NCBI RefSeq assembly: GCF_900638685.1
Contig: NZ_LR134533.1
Coordinates: 496,001 to 560,000 of the forward strand
From: Neisseria weaveri
GTDB lineage: Bacteria; Pseudomonadota; Gammaproteobacteria; Burkholderiales; Neisseriaceae
DNA length: 64,000 nt
Direction: 5' to 3'
Positions 40,968-51,415 of the stretch are shown here, piece after piece. The translations under genes and the position numbers were made by a program. Under the pieces are notes generated by a model, which saw only the letters and a program-made list of their open reading frames with translations, was not told the origin of the DNA and made no database searches. Position 1 is the stretch's first letter. Each line of letters starts with the position of its first letter.

Positions 40968-41222
40968 ATGGAAAAACAGAACAACCCACACCCTTACCGC
41001 TTAGTTTTTGCACAAAACATGCGCCAAGTCCGCCGTTTGAGGGAAATCTCCCAAGAAGAATTGGCATTTGAAGCAGGAATCAGTAAAACTTATATTTGCG
41101 AAATAGAACGGGGCAGCAGAGCAGTGTCGATTGATATAATGGGGCGGATTGCAGATGCGCTGGAATTGCCCTTAGAAGAATTGTTACAGCGTGATTTGGC
41201 AAAACTAGGCCGTCTGAAATAA
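40968..41222 (+). CDS. XRE-family helix-turn-helix regulator
   Basis: An 84-aa protein with a single helix-turn-helix domain (about 16-70): FAQNMRQVRRLREISQEELAFEAGISKTYICEIERG. It is the size of restriction-modification controller proteins and of small prophage regulators. The last codons use part of a DUS (41210-41220, GRLK). No restriction genes are adjacent; the likely targets are its own promoter and the divergent microprotein/lipoprotein unit. The message appears leaderless. Confidence 0.82.
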   Translation: MEKQNNPHPYRLVFAQNMRQVRRLREISQEELAFEAGISKTYICEIERGSRAVSIDIMGRIADALELPLEELLQRDLAKLGRLK

Positions 41223-41414
41223 GCAGGATTTATTTTAGACGGCTTAATTTTATGAATATATTTGATGGGATTGTATAAATCTAAAAATATTCAAAAAAAC
41301 AGCCGTCAATCCTATGTGAATTAGCATTTATACTTTTACATTAACGAGAATACCTTGTCGGTACAACACGTGCAGCCTAAAATGCAGGCTGTTAATTCAA
41401 TGTAAGCTTTTGCC

Positions 41415-42749
41415 ATGCAAAATCCCCTATCCCTAGCCGTAGTCGGCCACACCAACACCGGTAAAACCTCTCTGCTGCGTACCTTGCTGCGCGACAGTCA
41501 GTTCGGAGAAGTCAAAAACGCGCCCTCCACCACGCGCCATGTGGAAGAGGCGGCGATTAGCGACGGCAGCAATACGCTGGTTTACCTCTACGACACGCCC
41601 GGTTTGGAAGATGCGGGCGGTGTGTTGGATTGGTTGGAAGCCAATACTTCCAGCCGTTCAGACGGCATCGAGCGTTTGCAGCAGTTTCTCGACAGCCCCG
41701 AAGCGGCAGGCGATTTCAATCAGGAAGCCAAAGTATTGCGCCAGCTTTTGCAGAGCGATATGGCTTTGTATGTGGTGGACGCGCGCGAACCGGTGTTGAA
41801 CAAATATAAAGACGAGCTGACCGTGCTTTCGTGGTGCGCCAAACCCGTGATGCCTGTGTTCAACTTTATCGAAGGGCAGGATTTAAGCGAATGGACAACC
41901 ATGCTGGCACGGCGCGGGCTGCATGTTTACAGCGGTTTTGATACCGTTGCCTTTGATTTTGAGGGAGAAATCCGCTTGTGGGACAACCTCGCCACCATGC
42001 TGCCGGAGCGCGATACACTCGACCGTTTGATGGGGATGCGCCGTCGTGAATGGCAAAAGCTCGACAGCGATGCCAAACACGATATCGCCCATTTTCTGCT
42101 CGATGTCGCCGCGTATAAACAGGAAATCGACGAAGACGATAACCCCGAGCCGGTATTGCAAACCATGCAGGCCGCTGTGCGCCAGTTGGAACGCCAGCTT
42201 CAGCAGCAGTTATTCCAAACCTACCGTTTTTACCACAGCGAAATCGACACGGGCGAATGGGCATTGAAAGAATTCCGCCAAGACCCGTTTGATGCGGATT
42301 TGCTCAAAGAATACGGTATCCGCACCGGCACGGGCGCGGCCACGGGCGCGTTAATCGGCTTAGGTGTGGACATGGTAACGCTGGGCGGTTCGCTCGGTTT
42401 GGGTACGGCCATCGGTGGTGTGCTCGGCGGTGTGCTGCCGAATATGCAAACCATCAGCGATAAATTATCCGGGATCCAAACGCTGCATATCGACCCTGAA
42501 ACCATCACATTACTGGCCGCCCGCGCTTTGGATTTGCTCAATGCGCTGCAAAAACGCGGCCATGCGGCGCAAGCCCAGATTCAGATGCTGAGCGGCAAAA
42601 CGCCGTGGCAGCCTTCCAAACTGCCGTCTGAATTGAACAAAGCCAGAAGCCAGCCGAAATGGTCTGCTTTGAACACGCATTTGCCGGAGCAAAGCAGGCG
42701 CGAGCGGGCGGAAGCCGTTTCGGGATTACTGCGCCATTTACAGAAATAG
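41415..42749 (+). CDS. DUF3482 GTPase, partner of DUF2868
   Basis: A 444-aa protein with an Era/TrmE-like GTPase domain at the N-terminus: G1 GHTNTGKTS (11-19), G3 DTPG near residue 61, and NFIEG at about 148-152 in place of a standard NKxD. The C-terminal half carries glycine-rich segments (TGAATGALIGLGVDMVTLGG, about 307-326) that look membrane-associating. DUF3482 proteins accompany DUF2868 membrane proteins; the role is unknown. A possible stem (CAGCCT..AGGCTG, 41372-41390) lies just upstream. Confidence 0.82.
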   Translation: MQNPLSLAVVGHTNTGKTSLLRTLLRDSQFGEVKNAPSTTRHVEEAAISDGSNTLVYLYDTPGLEDAGGVLDWLEANTSSRSDGIERLQQFLDSPEAAGDFNQEAKVLRQLLQSDMALYVVDAREPVLNKYKDELTVLSWCAKPVMPVFNFIEGQDLSEWTTMLARRGLHVYSGFDTVAFDFEGEIRLWDNLATMLPERDTLDRLMGMRRREWQKLDSDAKHDIAHFLLDVAAYKQEIDEDDNPEPVLQTMQAAVRQLERQLQQQLFQTYRFYHSEIDTGEWALKEFRQDPFDADLLKEYGIRTGTGAATGALIGLGVDMVTLGGSLGLGTAIGGVLGGVLPNMQTISDKLSGIQTLHIDPETITLLAARALDLLNALQKRGHAAQAQIQMLSGKTPWQPSKLPSELNKARSQPKWSALNTHLPEQSRRERAEAVSGLLRHLQK

Positions 42750-42767
42750 CACCCATCGGATATGCCG

Positions 42768-42796
42768 AAGGCCGTCTGAAAATTTCAGACGGCCTT
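42768..42796 (+). terminator. Inverted DUS terminator after the DUF3482 gene
   Basis: AAGGCCGTCTGAAA and TTTCAGACGGCCTT around one A, 18 bases past the stop. Confidence 0.75.
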
Positions 42797-43188
42797 TGAG
42801 TCTTCCAAATCGATTTCTAATGCCAAACTACCAACACGGTACACAACGCATACCAATTTATCCGAATTATTTGCTGAAAAACTGTCTACTCAAAACCACA
42901 CTGTTTCCTGTTATTAAAAAACAACATTTAAGGCTGCTGCACCTGTCCATATCATGACAACTTAATTACCATGTTTATTAAAATATTTTCAAAAGTTCCA
43001 ACTGAAAAACCAACTCTTTATTTTTAAAAGATATTCTATAAATTTAATGATGAAATAAATTTAACAGCCAATATCAACAAATTCATCACATATCGAACAA
43101 ATACGAAAAAATACGAACATAAAAATTCAAATAAATTCTTTTTATTGTTGCTTTCACAAAAAAAGCAGAAAAAATTTACCGATAATGT
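42797..43188. other. AT-rich gene-free stretch
   Basis: No convincing gene. The stretch 43080-43140 contains short A-rich units (ATACGAA repeated at loose 10-base spacing) without a regular repeat. Open frames here are low-complexity. It may be a spacer or decayed sequence before the sRNA genes. Confidence 0.5.
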
Positions 43189-43223
43189 TTGACACAGCAA
43201 ATAAAAAAATGCACAATAGCACC

Positions 43224-43312
43224 CGTTGAGTTGCTTGATGCAGCTTGATTTTTCTCCTCTATTTCTCCTTTGTAGACTTGGCACACATTCTTACGGATGT
43301 GTGCATTTTTTT
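43224..43312 (+). ncRNA. Sibling small RNA 1 (NmsR/NgncR_162-163 type)
   Basis: A promoter TTGACA (43189-43194), 17-base spacer and CACAAT (43212-43217) predicts a start near 43224. The transcript contains a CU-rich stretch TTTCTCCTCTATTTCTCC (anti-Shine-Dalgarno type), then a terminator stem GCACACAT/ATGTGTGC (43281-43304) with T7. The size is about 89 bases. Position 43251-43314 is repeated at 43660-43723 with one mismatch. Neisserial sibling sRNAs next to lrp repress TCA cycle and amino acid uptake genes with Hfq. Identity is by sequence type and synteny. Confidence 0.8.
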
Positions 43313-43326
43313 ATCCTCAATATTCA

Positions 43327-43360
43327 ATTGAGATTCATTTTCAAACAAAAACGAATCTCA
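43327..43360. repeat. Inverted repeat between the two sRNA genes
   Basis: TTGAGATTC and GAATCTCAA (9-bp arms) surround a 16-base A/T-rich loop; lies just after the first sRNA terminator. Function unknown. Confidence 0.45.
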
Positions 43361-43629
43361 AAACAACAATTGGCTATGGTACAAATTGATTTTCCGGTCA
43401 TGCCGCTTATCTCTACCCATTACCTGAAACTGCCTGATTTACACCAGGCGGCAACATCAGTCCGATTTGGAAAAATGCCGGAACGGCAGGCAAGGATATT
43501 ATGAAGTCCAACTCTTTTTAACAGTTTTTATTGAAATAAAGTTACAAATATTAAATTGATTACAAAAATTTAAGTAATAAAACAAGTAAAATTGTTGACG
43601 GAATCCGTGTAAATAGGCATAATCGGTTT

Positions 43630-43721
43630 CGTTATTTGGTCTCAACGATCAATTAATAGTTTCTCCTCTATTTCTCCTTTGTAGACTTGGCACACATTCT
43701 AACGGATGTGTGCATTTTTTT
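43630..43721 (+). ncRNA. Sibling small RNA 2 (NmsR/NgncR_162-163 type)
   Basis: A promoter TTGACG (43595-43600), 17-base spacer and CATAAT (43618-43623). The 5' part (to 43659) differs from the first copy. The 3' 64 bases (43660-43723) match it except for A instead of T in the terminator loop. Stem GCACACAT/ATGTGTGC at 43690-43713 with T7. About 92 bases long. The different 5' ends could let the two RNAs be controlled or paired separately. Confidence 0.8.
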
Positions 43722-43767
43722 ATTCATTTTTAATCATTGTTATAATATTTCAAAAAATTTTAAGAAA

Positions 43768-44232
43768 CTACTCCAAGTCCAGCAGCATTTCTTCTTTTAC
43801 TTCTTCCATGACTACATAACTTCTGCTTTCTGCAGCTGCAGGCAACTGCAGCAGAATATTGCCCAGCATATCCCGATAAGCCGACATATCGGGCAAACGG
43901 ACTTTAATCAGGTAATCGTATTCTCCGGAAACCAAATGACATTCCATAATTTGGGGAATCATAGCCACTTCGCGACGGAAATCTTCAAAAATATTGCCGG
44001 ATTTTGAGCGCAGCTTCAGTTCGACAAAAACCAAAAGGCTTTTACCTAAAGCATGCGGATTAAGGCGCGCATGATATCCGCTGATCACTCCCTCTCTTTC
44101 CAAACGCCGCACGCGCTCGGTAACCGGGGTGGTCGACAAGCCTACTTTATCGGCTAATTCCGTCATCGGAATACGGGCATTCTGCTGCAAAAGCTTTAAA
44201 ATTTTGCGGTCTGTTTTGTCTAATTCTTTCAA
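43768..44232 (-). CDS. lrp: Lrp/AsnC family transcription regulator
   Basis: A 154-aa regulator. Helix-turn-helix at about 20-45 (RIPMTELADKVGLSTTPVTERVRRLE). The C-terminal RAM domain includes LVFVELKLRSKSGNIFEDF and HLVSGEYDYLIKVRLPDM (about 99-116), the effector-binding signature. It is divergent from dadA and is probably the alanine/leucine-responsive activator of dadA, as Lrp is in enterics. The intergenic region (44233-44363) is A+T rich, as Lrp sites are. The sRNA genes lie just beyond its stop on the other strand. Confidence 0.92.
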   Translation of the reverse strand: MKELDKTDRKILKLLQQNARIPMTELADKVGLSTTPVTERVRRLEREGVISGYHARLNPHALGKSLLVFVELKLRSKSGNIFEDFRREVAMIPQIMECHLVSGEYDYLIKVRLPDMSAYRDMLGNILLQLPAAAESRSYVVMEEVKEEMLLDLE

Positions 44233-44363
44233 TTTGGTTTTTCACTTTTTATCCGAATAAAAAAACATAATAACCATTTTTATAGGCTAAATAAAGTGAA
44301 ACCCACTGTAAGATTTTAATTAGACTTCTCTATTTCACTATGATTACAAACAGGGGCAGGTAA

Positions 44364-45620
44364 ATGGATGTTATTGTGTTGGGTTCGGGCGTAGCCGGCG
44401 TTTCCACCGCTTGGTTTTTGGCTAAAGCAGGCCATCGGGTTACCGTTATCGACCGCGCGGATGCCGCCGCGATGGAGACCAGCTTTGCGAATGCCGGACA
44501 GCTCTCTTACGGCTATACCACACCGTGGGCCGCACCGGGCATACCTGCCAAAGCAGCCAAATGGATGTTGAAGAAACACTCTCCGCTGATTTTCCGCCCC
44601 GACGGCAGCCTGTGGCAGCTGCAATGGCTGCGTCAAATGCTGTCCAACTGCAATAACGAAAAATACCACATCAATAAAGAACGGATGGTACGCATTTCCG
44701 AATACAGCCGCGAAATGTTCCGCTGTTTCGAAGCCGAAACCGGCATCACCTTCGAAGGCCGCAATAAAGGTACGCTGCAGATTTTCCGTTCACAATACGA
44801 AGTACAGGCTGCAGCCAAAGACATTGCCGTCTTACAGGAATACGGCGTGCCCTACCAAATGCTGACGCCGGAGCAATGTCTCGCATTCGAACCTGCATTA
44901 AAAAACGCGCTGCACAAAATTGCCGGCGCGCTACATCTCCCCAACGATGGCACGGGTGACTGCCATCTGCTTACCCAACGTTTGGCCGGATTATGCGAAA
45001 AAAACGGCGTATCGTTTGAATTTAACCGCCCTATCGAGCGTTTTGAAACCAACGGCAACACCTTGCGCGCGGTTTACGCTGGCGGGCAACGCTTTGAAGC
45101 CGACGTATTCGTGTGTGCCTTGGGCAGCTTCAGCCGTCCCGTTATGCAGCAGTTGGGGTTAAACCTGCCGATTTATCCGGTGAAAGGCTATTCATTAACC
45201 GTACCGATTACCGACGAATCGGCCGCACCGGTTTCCACCATTATCGATGAAACCTATAAAGTCGCCATTACCCGCTTCGACCAACGCATCCGCATCGGCG
45301 GCATGGCGGAACTGTCGGGCTATGAAATCAAGCTGTTACCGCAACACCGCGAAACACTTGAGCTGGTGGTTAACGATTTATATCCCCGCAGCGGTGATTT
45401 GACGCAAGCCTCTTTCTGGAGCGGTTTGCGCCCGATGACGCCTGACAGCACGCCGATTGTCGGTGGCGGCACCCGCTTTGACAATTTGTTTATGAACACC
45501 GGACACGGCACATTGGGCTGGACCATGTCGCTCGGCTCGGCCAAAATCGCCGCCGACTTAGCCTGTGGTTTAACACCCGAAGTCCGTAGCGACGATTTGA
45601 ACCTTTCCCGCTATAACTGA
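44364..45620 (+). CDS. dadA: D-amino acid dehydrogenase small subunit
   Basis: A 418-aa FAD enzyme that oxidises D-alanine and other D-amino acids to keto acids at the membrane. The FAD-binding start [20 protein letters not shown] is followed by [20 protein letters not shown], a DadA signature. The C-terminal FAD loop is [17 protein letters not shown] (about 350-366) and [26 protein letters not shown] precedes the ATG. It is divergent from lrp and upstream of alr, forming a D/L-alanine catabolism locus. Confidence 0.95.
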   Translation: MDVIVLGSGVAGVSTAWFLAKAGHRVTVIDRADAAAMETSFANAGQLSYGYTTPWAAPGIPAKAAKWMLKKHSPLIFRPDGSLWQLQWLRQMLSNCNNEKYHINKERMVRISEYSREMFRCFEAETGITFEGRNKGTLQIFRSQYEVQAAAKDIAVLQEYGVPYQMLTPEQCLAFEPALKNALHKIAGALHLPNDGTGDCHLLTQRLAGLCEKNGVSFEFNRPIERFETNGNTLRAVYAGGQRFEADVFVCALGSFSRPVMQQLGLNLPIYPVKGYSLTVPITDESAAPVSTIIDETYKVAITRFDQRIRIGGMAELSGYEIKLLPQHRETLELVVNDLYPRSGDLTQASFWSGLRPMTPDSTPIVGGGTRFDNLFMNTGHGTLGWTMSLGSAKIAADLACGLTPEVRSDDLNLSRYN

Positions 45621-45799
45621 TAAATCCCCAGACTGTTTCACTGTTTTACGATACGGCAAACAGACGGCTTCAATATCGGGCTGCTGTTTTTCAGACGGCC
45701 TCGATAACAAGCGCGGACTTCACATAACCGCAACCGGCCGATTGCCCTATCCGACAATCAACATCGGTTTTACAATAACGGCTTAAACAGATACCGTTT

Positions 45800-45824
45800 G
45801 GCCGTCTGAAAATTTCAGACGGCC
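45800..45824. terminator. Inverted DUS between dadA and alr
   Basis: GGCCGTCTGAAA and TTTCAGACGGCC around one A, 22 bases before alr. It probably limits read-through from dadA, so alr may also have its own promoter; another DUS stands alone at 45689-45700. Confidence 0.65.
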
Positions 45825-45846
45825 TCCTGAAGACCCAAGGAACCTT

Positions 45847-46905
45847 ATGCGCCCTTTAAACGCCCAAATCCGATTGGATTATTTACGCGAAAACTATCAA
45901 ACGCTCAAAGCCATTCACGGCAACAAATTACTCGCTGTCGTTAAAGCCGACGCTTACGGACACGGCGCCGTGCGTTGCGCACATGCATTGGCAGACCTTG
46001 CCGACGGTTTTGCCGTCGCCACCATTCACGAAGCCGTAGAACTGCGTGAAAACGGCATTACCCAACCCATCCTGCTGCTTGAAGGCGTTTTCGAAGCCGC
46101 CGAATATGCTTTGGTAGACCGACACCGCCTCTGGCCGGCCGTGTGCAGCCAATGGCAGCTTGAAGCATTGGCCGCCCACAATTGGCAAAATCCGGTCAAA
46201 GTATGGCTCAAAATGGACTCAGGCATGCACCGCGCCGGCTTCTTTCCGCACAACTACGCTGCCGCCTATACCGCACTGAAACAGCAAAAAGCCGTCGACA
46301 GCATTGTCAAATTCACCCACTTCGCCTGCGCCGACGAAACCGACAACGGCATGACGGAAATGCAGATCGAAGCCTTTGATCTCGGCTGCGAAGGCTTGGC
46401 AGGCGAAGAAAGCATGGCCAACTCCGCCGCCATCCTTGCCCACCCTGCCGCACGGCGTGATTGGGGGCGAGCCGGCATCGCCCTGTACGGTGTCGACCCG
46501 TTCGGCAAAACCGACCCGCGCCTGAAGCCGGTCATGCGGCTCAGCACACGCGTGTTCGGGGAACGCGTTTTGCAGCAGCACTCACCCGTCGGCTACGGCG
46601 CTGCGTTTTACACCAGCAAATCCACACGCGTCGGCCTGCTTGCCTGCGGCTATGCCGACGGCTACCCGCGCCGTGCCGAAACCGGTACGCCCGTTGCCAT
46701 TAACGGACACCGCAGCCGCGTCATCGGCCGTATCTCTATGGACATGATGACGGTCGAACTCGACCCTTCGCACGAGGGCTTGGGTAACGAAGTGGAACTG
46801 TGGGGCGACACCGTCAATATCAACGAAGTGGCCGCCGCCGCAGGCACGATTGCCTATGAAATATTGTGCAACGTGAAGCGCGCCAAATTTACTTACTACG
46901 AATAA
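45847..46905 (+). CDS. alr: Alanine racemase
   Basis: A 352-aa PLP enzyme interconverting L- and D-alanine. The PLP lysine is K33 in VVKADAYGHG. The second catalytic residue, Tyr, is in PVGYGAAFYTSKSTRVGLL (about 249-252). The C-terminal SMDMMTVEL is also conserved. AAGGAA precedes the ATG. Next to dadA it corresponds to the catabolic racemase (DadX), but Neisseria usually have one racemase, so it may also supply D-alanine for peptidoglycan. Confidence 0.95.
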   Translation: MRPLNAQIRLDYLRENYQTLKAIHGNKLLAVVKADAYGHGAVRCAHALADLADGFAVATIHEAVELRENGITQPILLLEGVFEAAEYALVDRHRLWPAVCSQWQLEALAAHNWQNPVKVWLKMDSGMHRAGFFPHNYAAAYTALKQQKAVDSIVKFTHFACADETDNGMTEMQIEAFDLGCEGLAGEESMANSAAILAHPAARRDWGRAGIALYGVDPFGKTDPRLKPVMRLSTRVFGERVLQQHSPVGYGAAFYTSKSTRVGLLACGYADGYPRRAETGTPVAINGHRSRVIGRISMDMMTVELDPSHEGLGNEVELWGDTVNINEVAAAAGTIAYEILCNVKRAKFTYYE

Positions 46906-46909
46906 TCTC

Positions 46910-46976
46910 AAGGCCGTCTGAAAGTGAGTCGTGCGAGTTTCGCTAAAACTCGTGTGACTCACTTTCAGACGGCCTT
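46910..46976. terminator. Extended 67-base DUS hairpin after alr
   Basis: AAGGCCGTCTGAAAGTGAGTC pairs with GACTCACTTTCAGACGGCCTT (21 bp), and inside it CGAGTTT pairs with AAACTCG around CGCTA, leaving small internal bulges. It is much longer than the usual DUS hairpins here and marks the boundary of the AT-rich NYN gene. Confidence 0.75.
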
Positions 46977-47026
46977 TACTGATAATTTTTGCTTTTTGAA
47001 TAATCACAATACAAAGGGGAAACGGA

Positions 47027-48950
<1,924 letters not shown>

Positions 48951-48954
48951 ACCC

Positions 48955-48987
48955 CAGAGGCCGTCTGAAAATTTCAGACGGCCTCTG
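48955..48987 (+). terminator. Inverted DUS terminator after dapE
   Basis: CAGAGGCCGTCTGAAA and TTTCAGACGGCCTCTG (16-bp arms) around one A, followed by TCT; 4 bases past the dapE stop. Confidence 0.8.
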
Positions 48988-49138
48988 TCTTGAAAAGATA
49001 AAACATTGTGGCACAATCGCGATATATGACAAATAAAACGGTTTGCCTGTACAAAAGCAGTAATCTCAAACCCAAGCCGTTTGTTTGCATAACCATCGCA
49101 ATCCCGCGTTTCTCCAACCCGATATAAGGAGTTTTATC

Positions 49139-49621
49139 ATGAGCTTTATTCTGACCAGCCCCGAATTCAAAGACGGTGATCTGCTTGATGTCTCCTATCA
49201 GGCCGACAAAGAAAACCAATCTCCGGCGCTGAATTGGACCGAACCGCCGGCAGGCACCAAAAGCTTTGCCGTCGCCATGCACGATCCTGATGCACCGACC
49301 GGCGGCGCAGGTTGGTGGCACTGGTTTGCCGTAGGCATTCCCGCTTCTTTCCGCGGCTTGGAGCGTAACGCAGGCAAAGTCGGAGGCGGCAACCTCCCCG
49401 AAGGTGTGCGCCAACTGCCGAACGATTGCAGCGATTTGGGCTACATGGGCTGCTATCCGCCAGTCGGCGACCCGCCACACCGCTACATCTTCACCGTTTA
49501 CGCGCTCGATTGCGAAATGCCGGAGATTCCGGAAAACGCCACCACCGGCATGGCCGGCTTTGTGATTCACAGCCATGTATTGGGCAAAGCCCAGCTTACC
49601 GCACGCTACCAAAGAACCTGA
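49139..49621 (+). CDS. YbhB/YbcL (PEBP) family protein
   Basis: A 160-aa protein from the ATG at 49139 (MSFILTSPEFKDGDLL); AAGGAG stands upstream. Ligand-pocket motifs are NQSPALNWTEPPAGTKSFAV, HDPDAPTGGAGWWHW (about 49-63) and PPVGDPPHRYIFTVYAL (about 109-125), the phosphatidylethanolamine-binding protein signatures. No signal peptide. The bacterial role is unclear; a hydrolase/kinase-inhibitor-like name is historical. Full length. Confidence 0.9.
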   Translation: MSFILTSPEFKDGDLLDVSYQADKENQSPALNWTEPPAGTKSFAVAMHDPDAPTGGAGWWHWFAVGIPASFRGLERNAGKVGGGNLPEGVRQLPNDCSDLGYMGCYPPVGDPPHRYIFTVYALDCEMPEIPENATTGMAGFVIHSHVLGKAQLTARYQRT

Positions 49622-49635
49622 TTCTTCCCGAAAAC

Positions 49636-49668
49636 AAAAATGCCGTCTGATTCAGACGGCATTTTTTC
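49636..49668. terminator. Inverted DUS terminator (AT-DUS type) between convergent genes
   Basis: AAAATGCCGTCTGA and TCAGACGGCATTTT with a single T centre and T6 after. The DUS begins AT rather than the AG common in this genome. Confidence 0.8.
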
Positions 49669-49681
49669 TATACGGCAAACC

Positions 49682-50956
49682 TTATTTGGCAGCTTCCAAA
49701 GCTTGGCTCAAATCAGCCAGCAAATCGTCGATGTGCTCGATACCGATACTGAGGCGGACCATGTCTTCGCCCACACCGGCCGCCGCCAATTCGTTCGCAT
49801 CCAACTGACGGTGCGTGGTTGTCGCAGGATGGCAGGCCAAAGATTTTGCATCGCCGATATTCACCAAACGCAGGAACAGCTTCAAAGCGTCGATAAATTT
49901 CGCACCGGCTTCGCGGCCGCCTTTAATACCGAAGCTGAGCAGGCCGGAAGCTTTACCGTTGTAATCACGGTCGATCAGGGCTTTGTACGGACTATTGTCC
50001 AAAGCCGGATAGTTTACCCAAGCCACTTGCGGATGGTTTTGCAGGAATTGCGCCACTTTCAACGCGTTTTCGCAATGACGCTCCATACGCAGCGCCAACG
50101 TTTCCAAGCCTTGCAGCAACAGGAACACATTCATCGGGCTGATGGCCGCGCCGGTATTGCGCAAAGGCACTACGCGCGCACGGGCGATATAGGCTGCCGG
50201 GCCGAAATGTTCGCAATAGTTTACTCCGTGGTAAGACGGATCAGGTTGGTTGAACACTTTATCAAAACGCGGATTGCCCGCCCATTGGAACTTACCGCCG
50301 TCGATAATCGCACCGCCGATGCTGGTACCGTGTCCGCCGATATATTTGGTCAAAGATTGAACCACAATATCCGCACCATGTTCGATCGGACGGAACAGAG
50401 CCGGAGAAGGCACGGTATTGTCCACCATCAACGGCAAGCCTTGTGCATGCGCCGCTTCGGCAAAAGCCTTGATGTCGATCACGTTAATCGCCGGATTGCC
50501 GATGGATTCGCAATAAACCAAACGCGTACGCTCGTCGGTATTCGCCGCAATCTGCTCAGGCTTGTCCGGATCAACAAAACGCACTTCAATACCTTGACGC
50601 GGCAGGCTGTGGGCAAACAGATTATATGTGCCGCCATACAGCGTTTTGGTCGCGATAATGTTGTCGCCCGCTTCCACCAAAGTCTGCACGGCATAAGTAA
50701 TCGCCGCCATACCGCTGGCCACGCACAATGCCGCAATACCGCCTTCCAATTGCGCGACGCGCGCTTCCAAAACGGCAGTGGTCGGATTCATGATGCGGGT
50801 ATAGATATTACCGGCCACATTCAGGTTAAACAGATCGGCACCGTGCTGGGTATTGTCGAAGGTGTAACTGGTGGTTTGATAAATCGGCACGGCTGCCGCT
50901 TTGGTGGTCTGCTCCGGTTCGTAACCGGCGTGCAGGGCGATGGTTTCGGGTTTCAT
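49682..50956 (-). CDS. metY: O-acetylhomoserine (thiol)-lyase / homocysteine synthase
   Basis: A 424-aa PLP enzyme that forms homocysteine from O-acetyl(succinyl)homoserine and sulfide. Start at 50956 (MKPETIALHAGYEPEQTT), with AGGAG upstream. Signatures are IYTRIMNPTTAVLEARVAQLEGG (about 52-74), the PLP Asp in MVDNTVPSPALF, and the Schiff-base Lys in IVVQSLTKYIGGHG (about 197-210). The end HRQLDANELAAAGVGEDMVRLSIGIE matches the family. Choice between acetyl- and succinyl-homoserine cannot be read. Confidence 0.92.
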   Translation of the reverse strand: MKPETIALHAGYEPEQTTKAAAVPIYQTTSYTFDNTQHGADLFNLNVAGNIYTRIMNPTTAVLEARVAQLEGGIAALCVASGMAAITYAVQTLVEAGDNIIATKTLYGGTYNLFAHSLPRQGIEVRFVDPDKPEQIAANTDERTRLVYCESIGNPAINVIDIKAFAEAAHAQGLPLMVDNTVPSPALFRPIEHGADIVVQSLTKYIGGHGTSIGGAIIDGGKFQWAGNPRFDKVFNQPDPSYHGVNYCEHFGPAAYIARARVVPLRNTGAAISPMNVFLLLQGLETLALRMERHCENALKVAQFLQNHPQVAWVNYPALDNSPYKALIDRDYNGKASGLLSFGIKGGREAGAKFIDALKLFLRLVNIGDAKSLACHPATTTHRQLDANELAAAGVGEDMVRLSIGIEHIDDLLADLSQALEAAK

Positions 50957-51056
50957 GATTTCTCCTGTTTCGCAATCTTGCTTCAAAGCCCGTATTATAT
51001 AGCGAATAAGGCGGTTTTTGATATACGCTGCAAATACACTTAAGCAGGCAAAAATG

Positions 51057-51102
51057 GATCAGGCCGTCTGAAAAAACCGATTATTTTTCAGACGGCCTGA
51101 TC
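51057..51102. repeat. Inverted DUS hairpin 1 of 3 upstream of metY
   Basis: GATCAGGCCGTCTGAAAAA with its inverted copy ending GGCCTGATC. First of three hairpins in the 460-base gene-free gap between metY and nagZ. Confidence 0.75.
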
Positions 51103-51415
51103 TATAAAAGCTGACTAATCCCTTTATGACACTTCAATCCGAATCACGCGACAAGCCGCCTCCAACTCCCGTTTCATCTACCTCTGCGATATGAAAAGGC
51201 CATCTGAATTTTCAGACGGCCTCACCTGATCAATCAAACTGCAATCCGAATATAAAATTCAGCTTCTACTTTTGTATTTATCAAACCGTTTTCATATCCA
51301 ACAGGCCGTCTGAATTTTCAGACGGCCTTTACGTCAATATATGCGGTTTGTTATCAACACAAACATTTAACTGTGAATGCACCGCTTATCAAGCAGATTC
51401 CCGAAAACGGTGTGT
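51103..51415. repeat. Gene-free gap with two further DUS hairpins
   Basis: Hairpins at 51197-51222 (left arm mutated to GGCCATCTGAA) and 51302-51330 (perfect arms AGGCCGTCTGAA/TTCAGACGGCCT). Between them is low-information sequence without a plausible gene. The mutated arm shows that one copy is decaying. Confidence 0.6.

Noticed and set aside
41372..41390. CAGCCT/AGGCTG stem before the DUF3482 GTPase gene
   Set aside because: Only 6 bp with no T run; too weak to call a terminator or riboswitch.
43075..43140. A-rich near-repeats (ATACGAA units) resembling a short array
   Set aside because: Units are irregular in length and sequence with no spacer structure; not a CRISPR array, probably low-complexity DNA.
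43226..43504. 92-aa open frame starting in the first sRNA
   Set aside because: It begins inside a transcript that ends at a terminator 90 bases later, and the protein has no recognisable pattern.
49640..51043. 467-aa open frame on the plus strand opposite metY
   Set aside because: It overlaps a complete PLP enzyme with all motifs; the Arg/His/Gln-rich protein is an antisense shadow.
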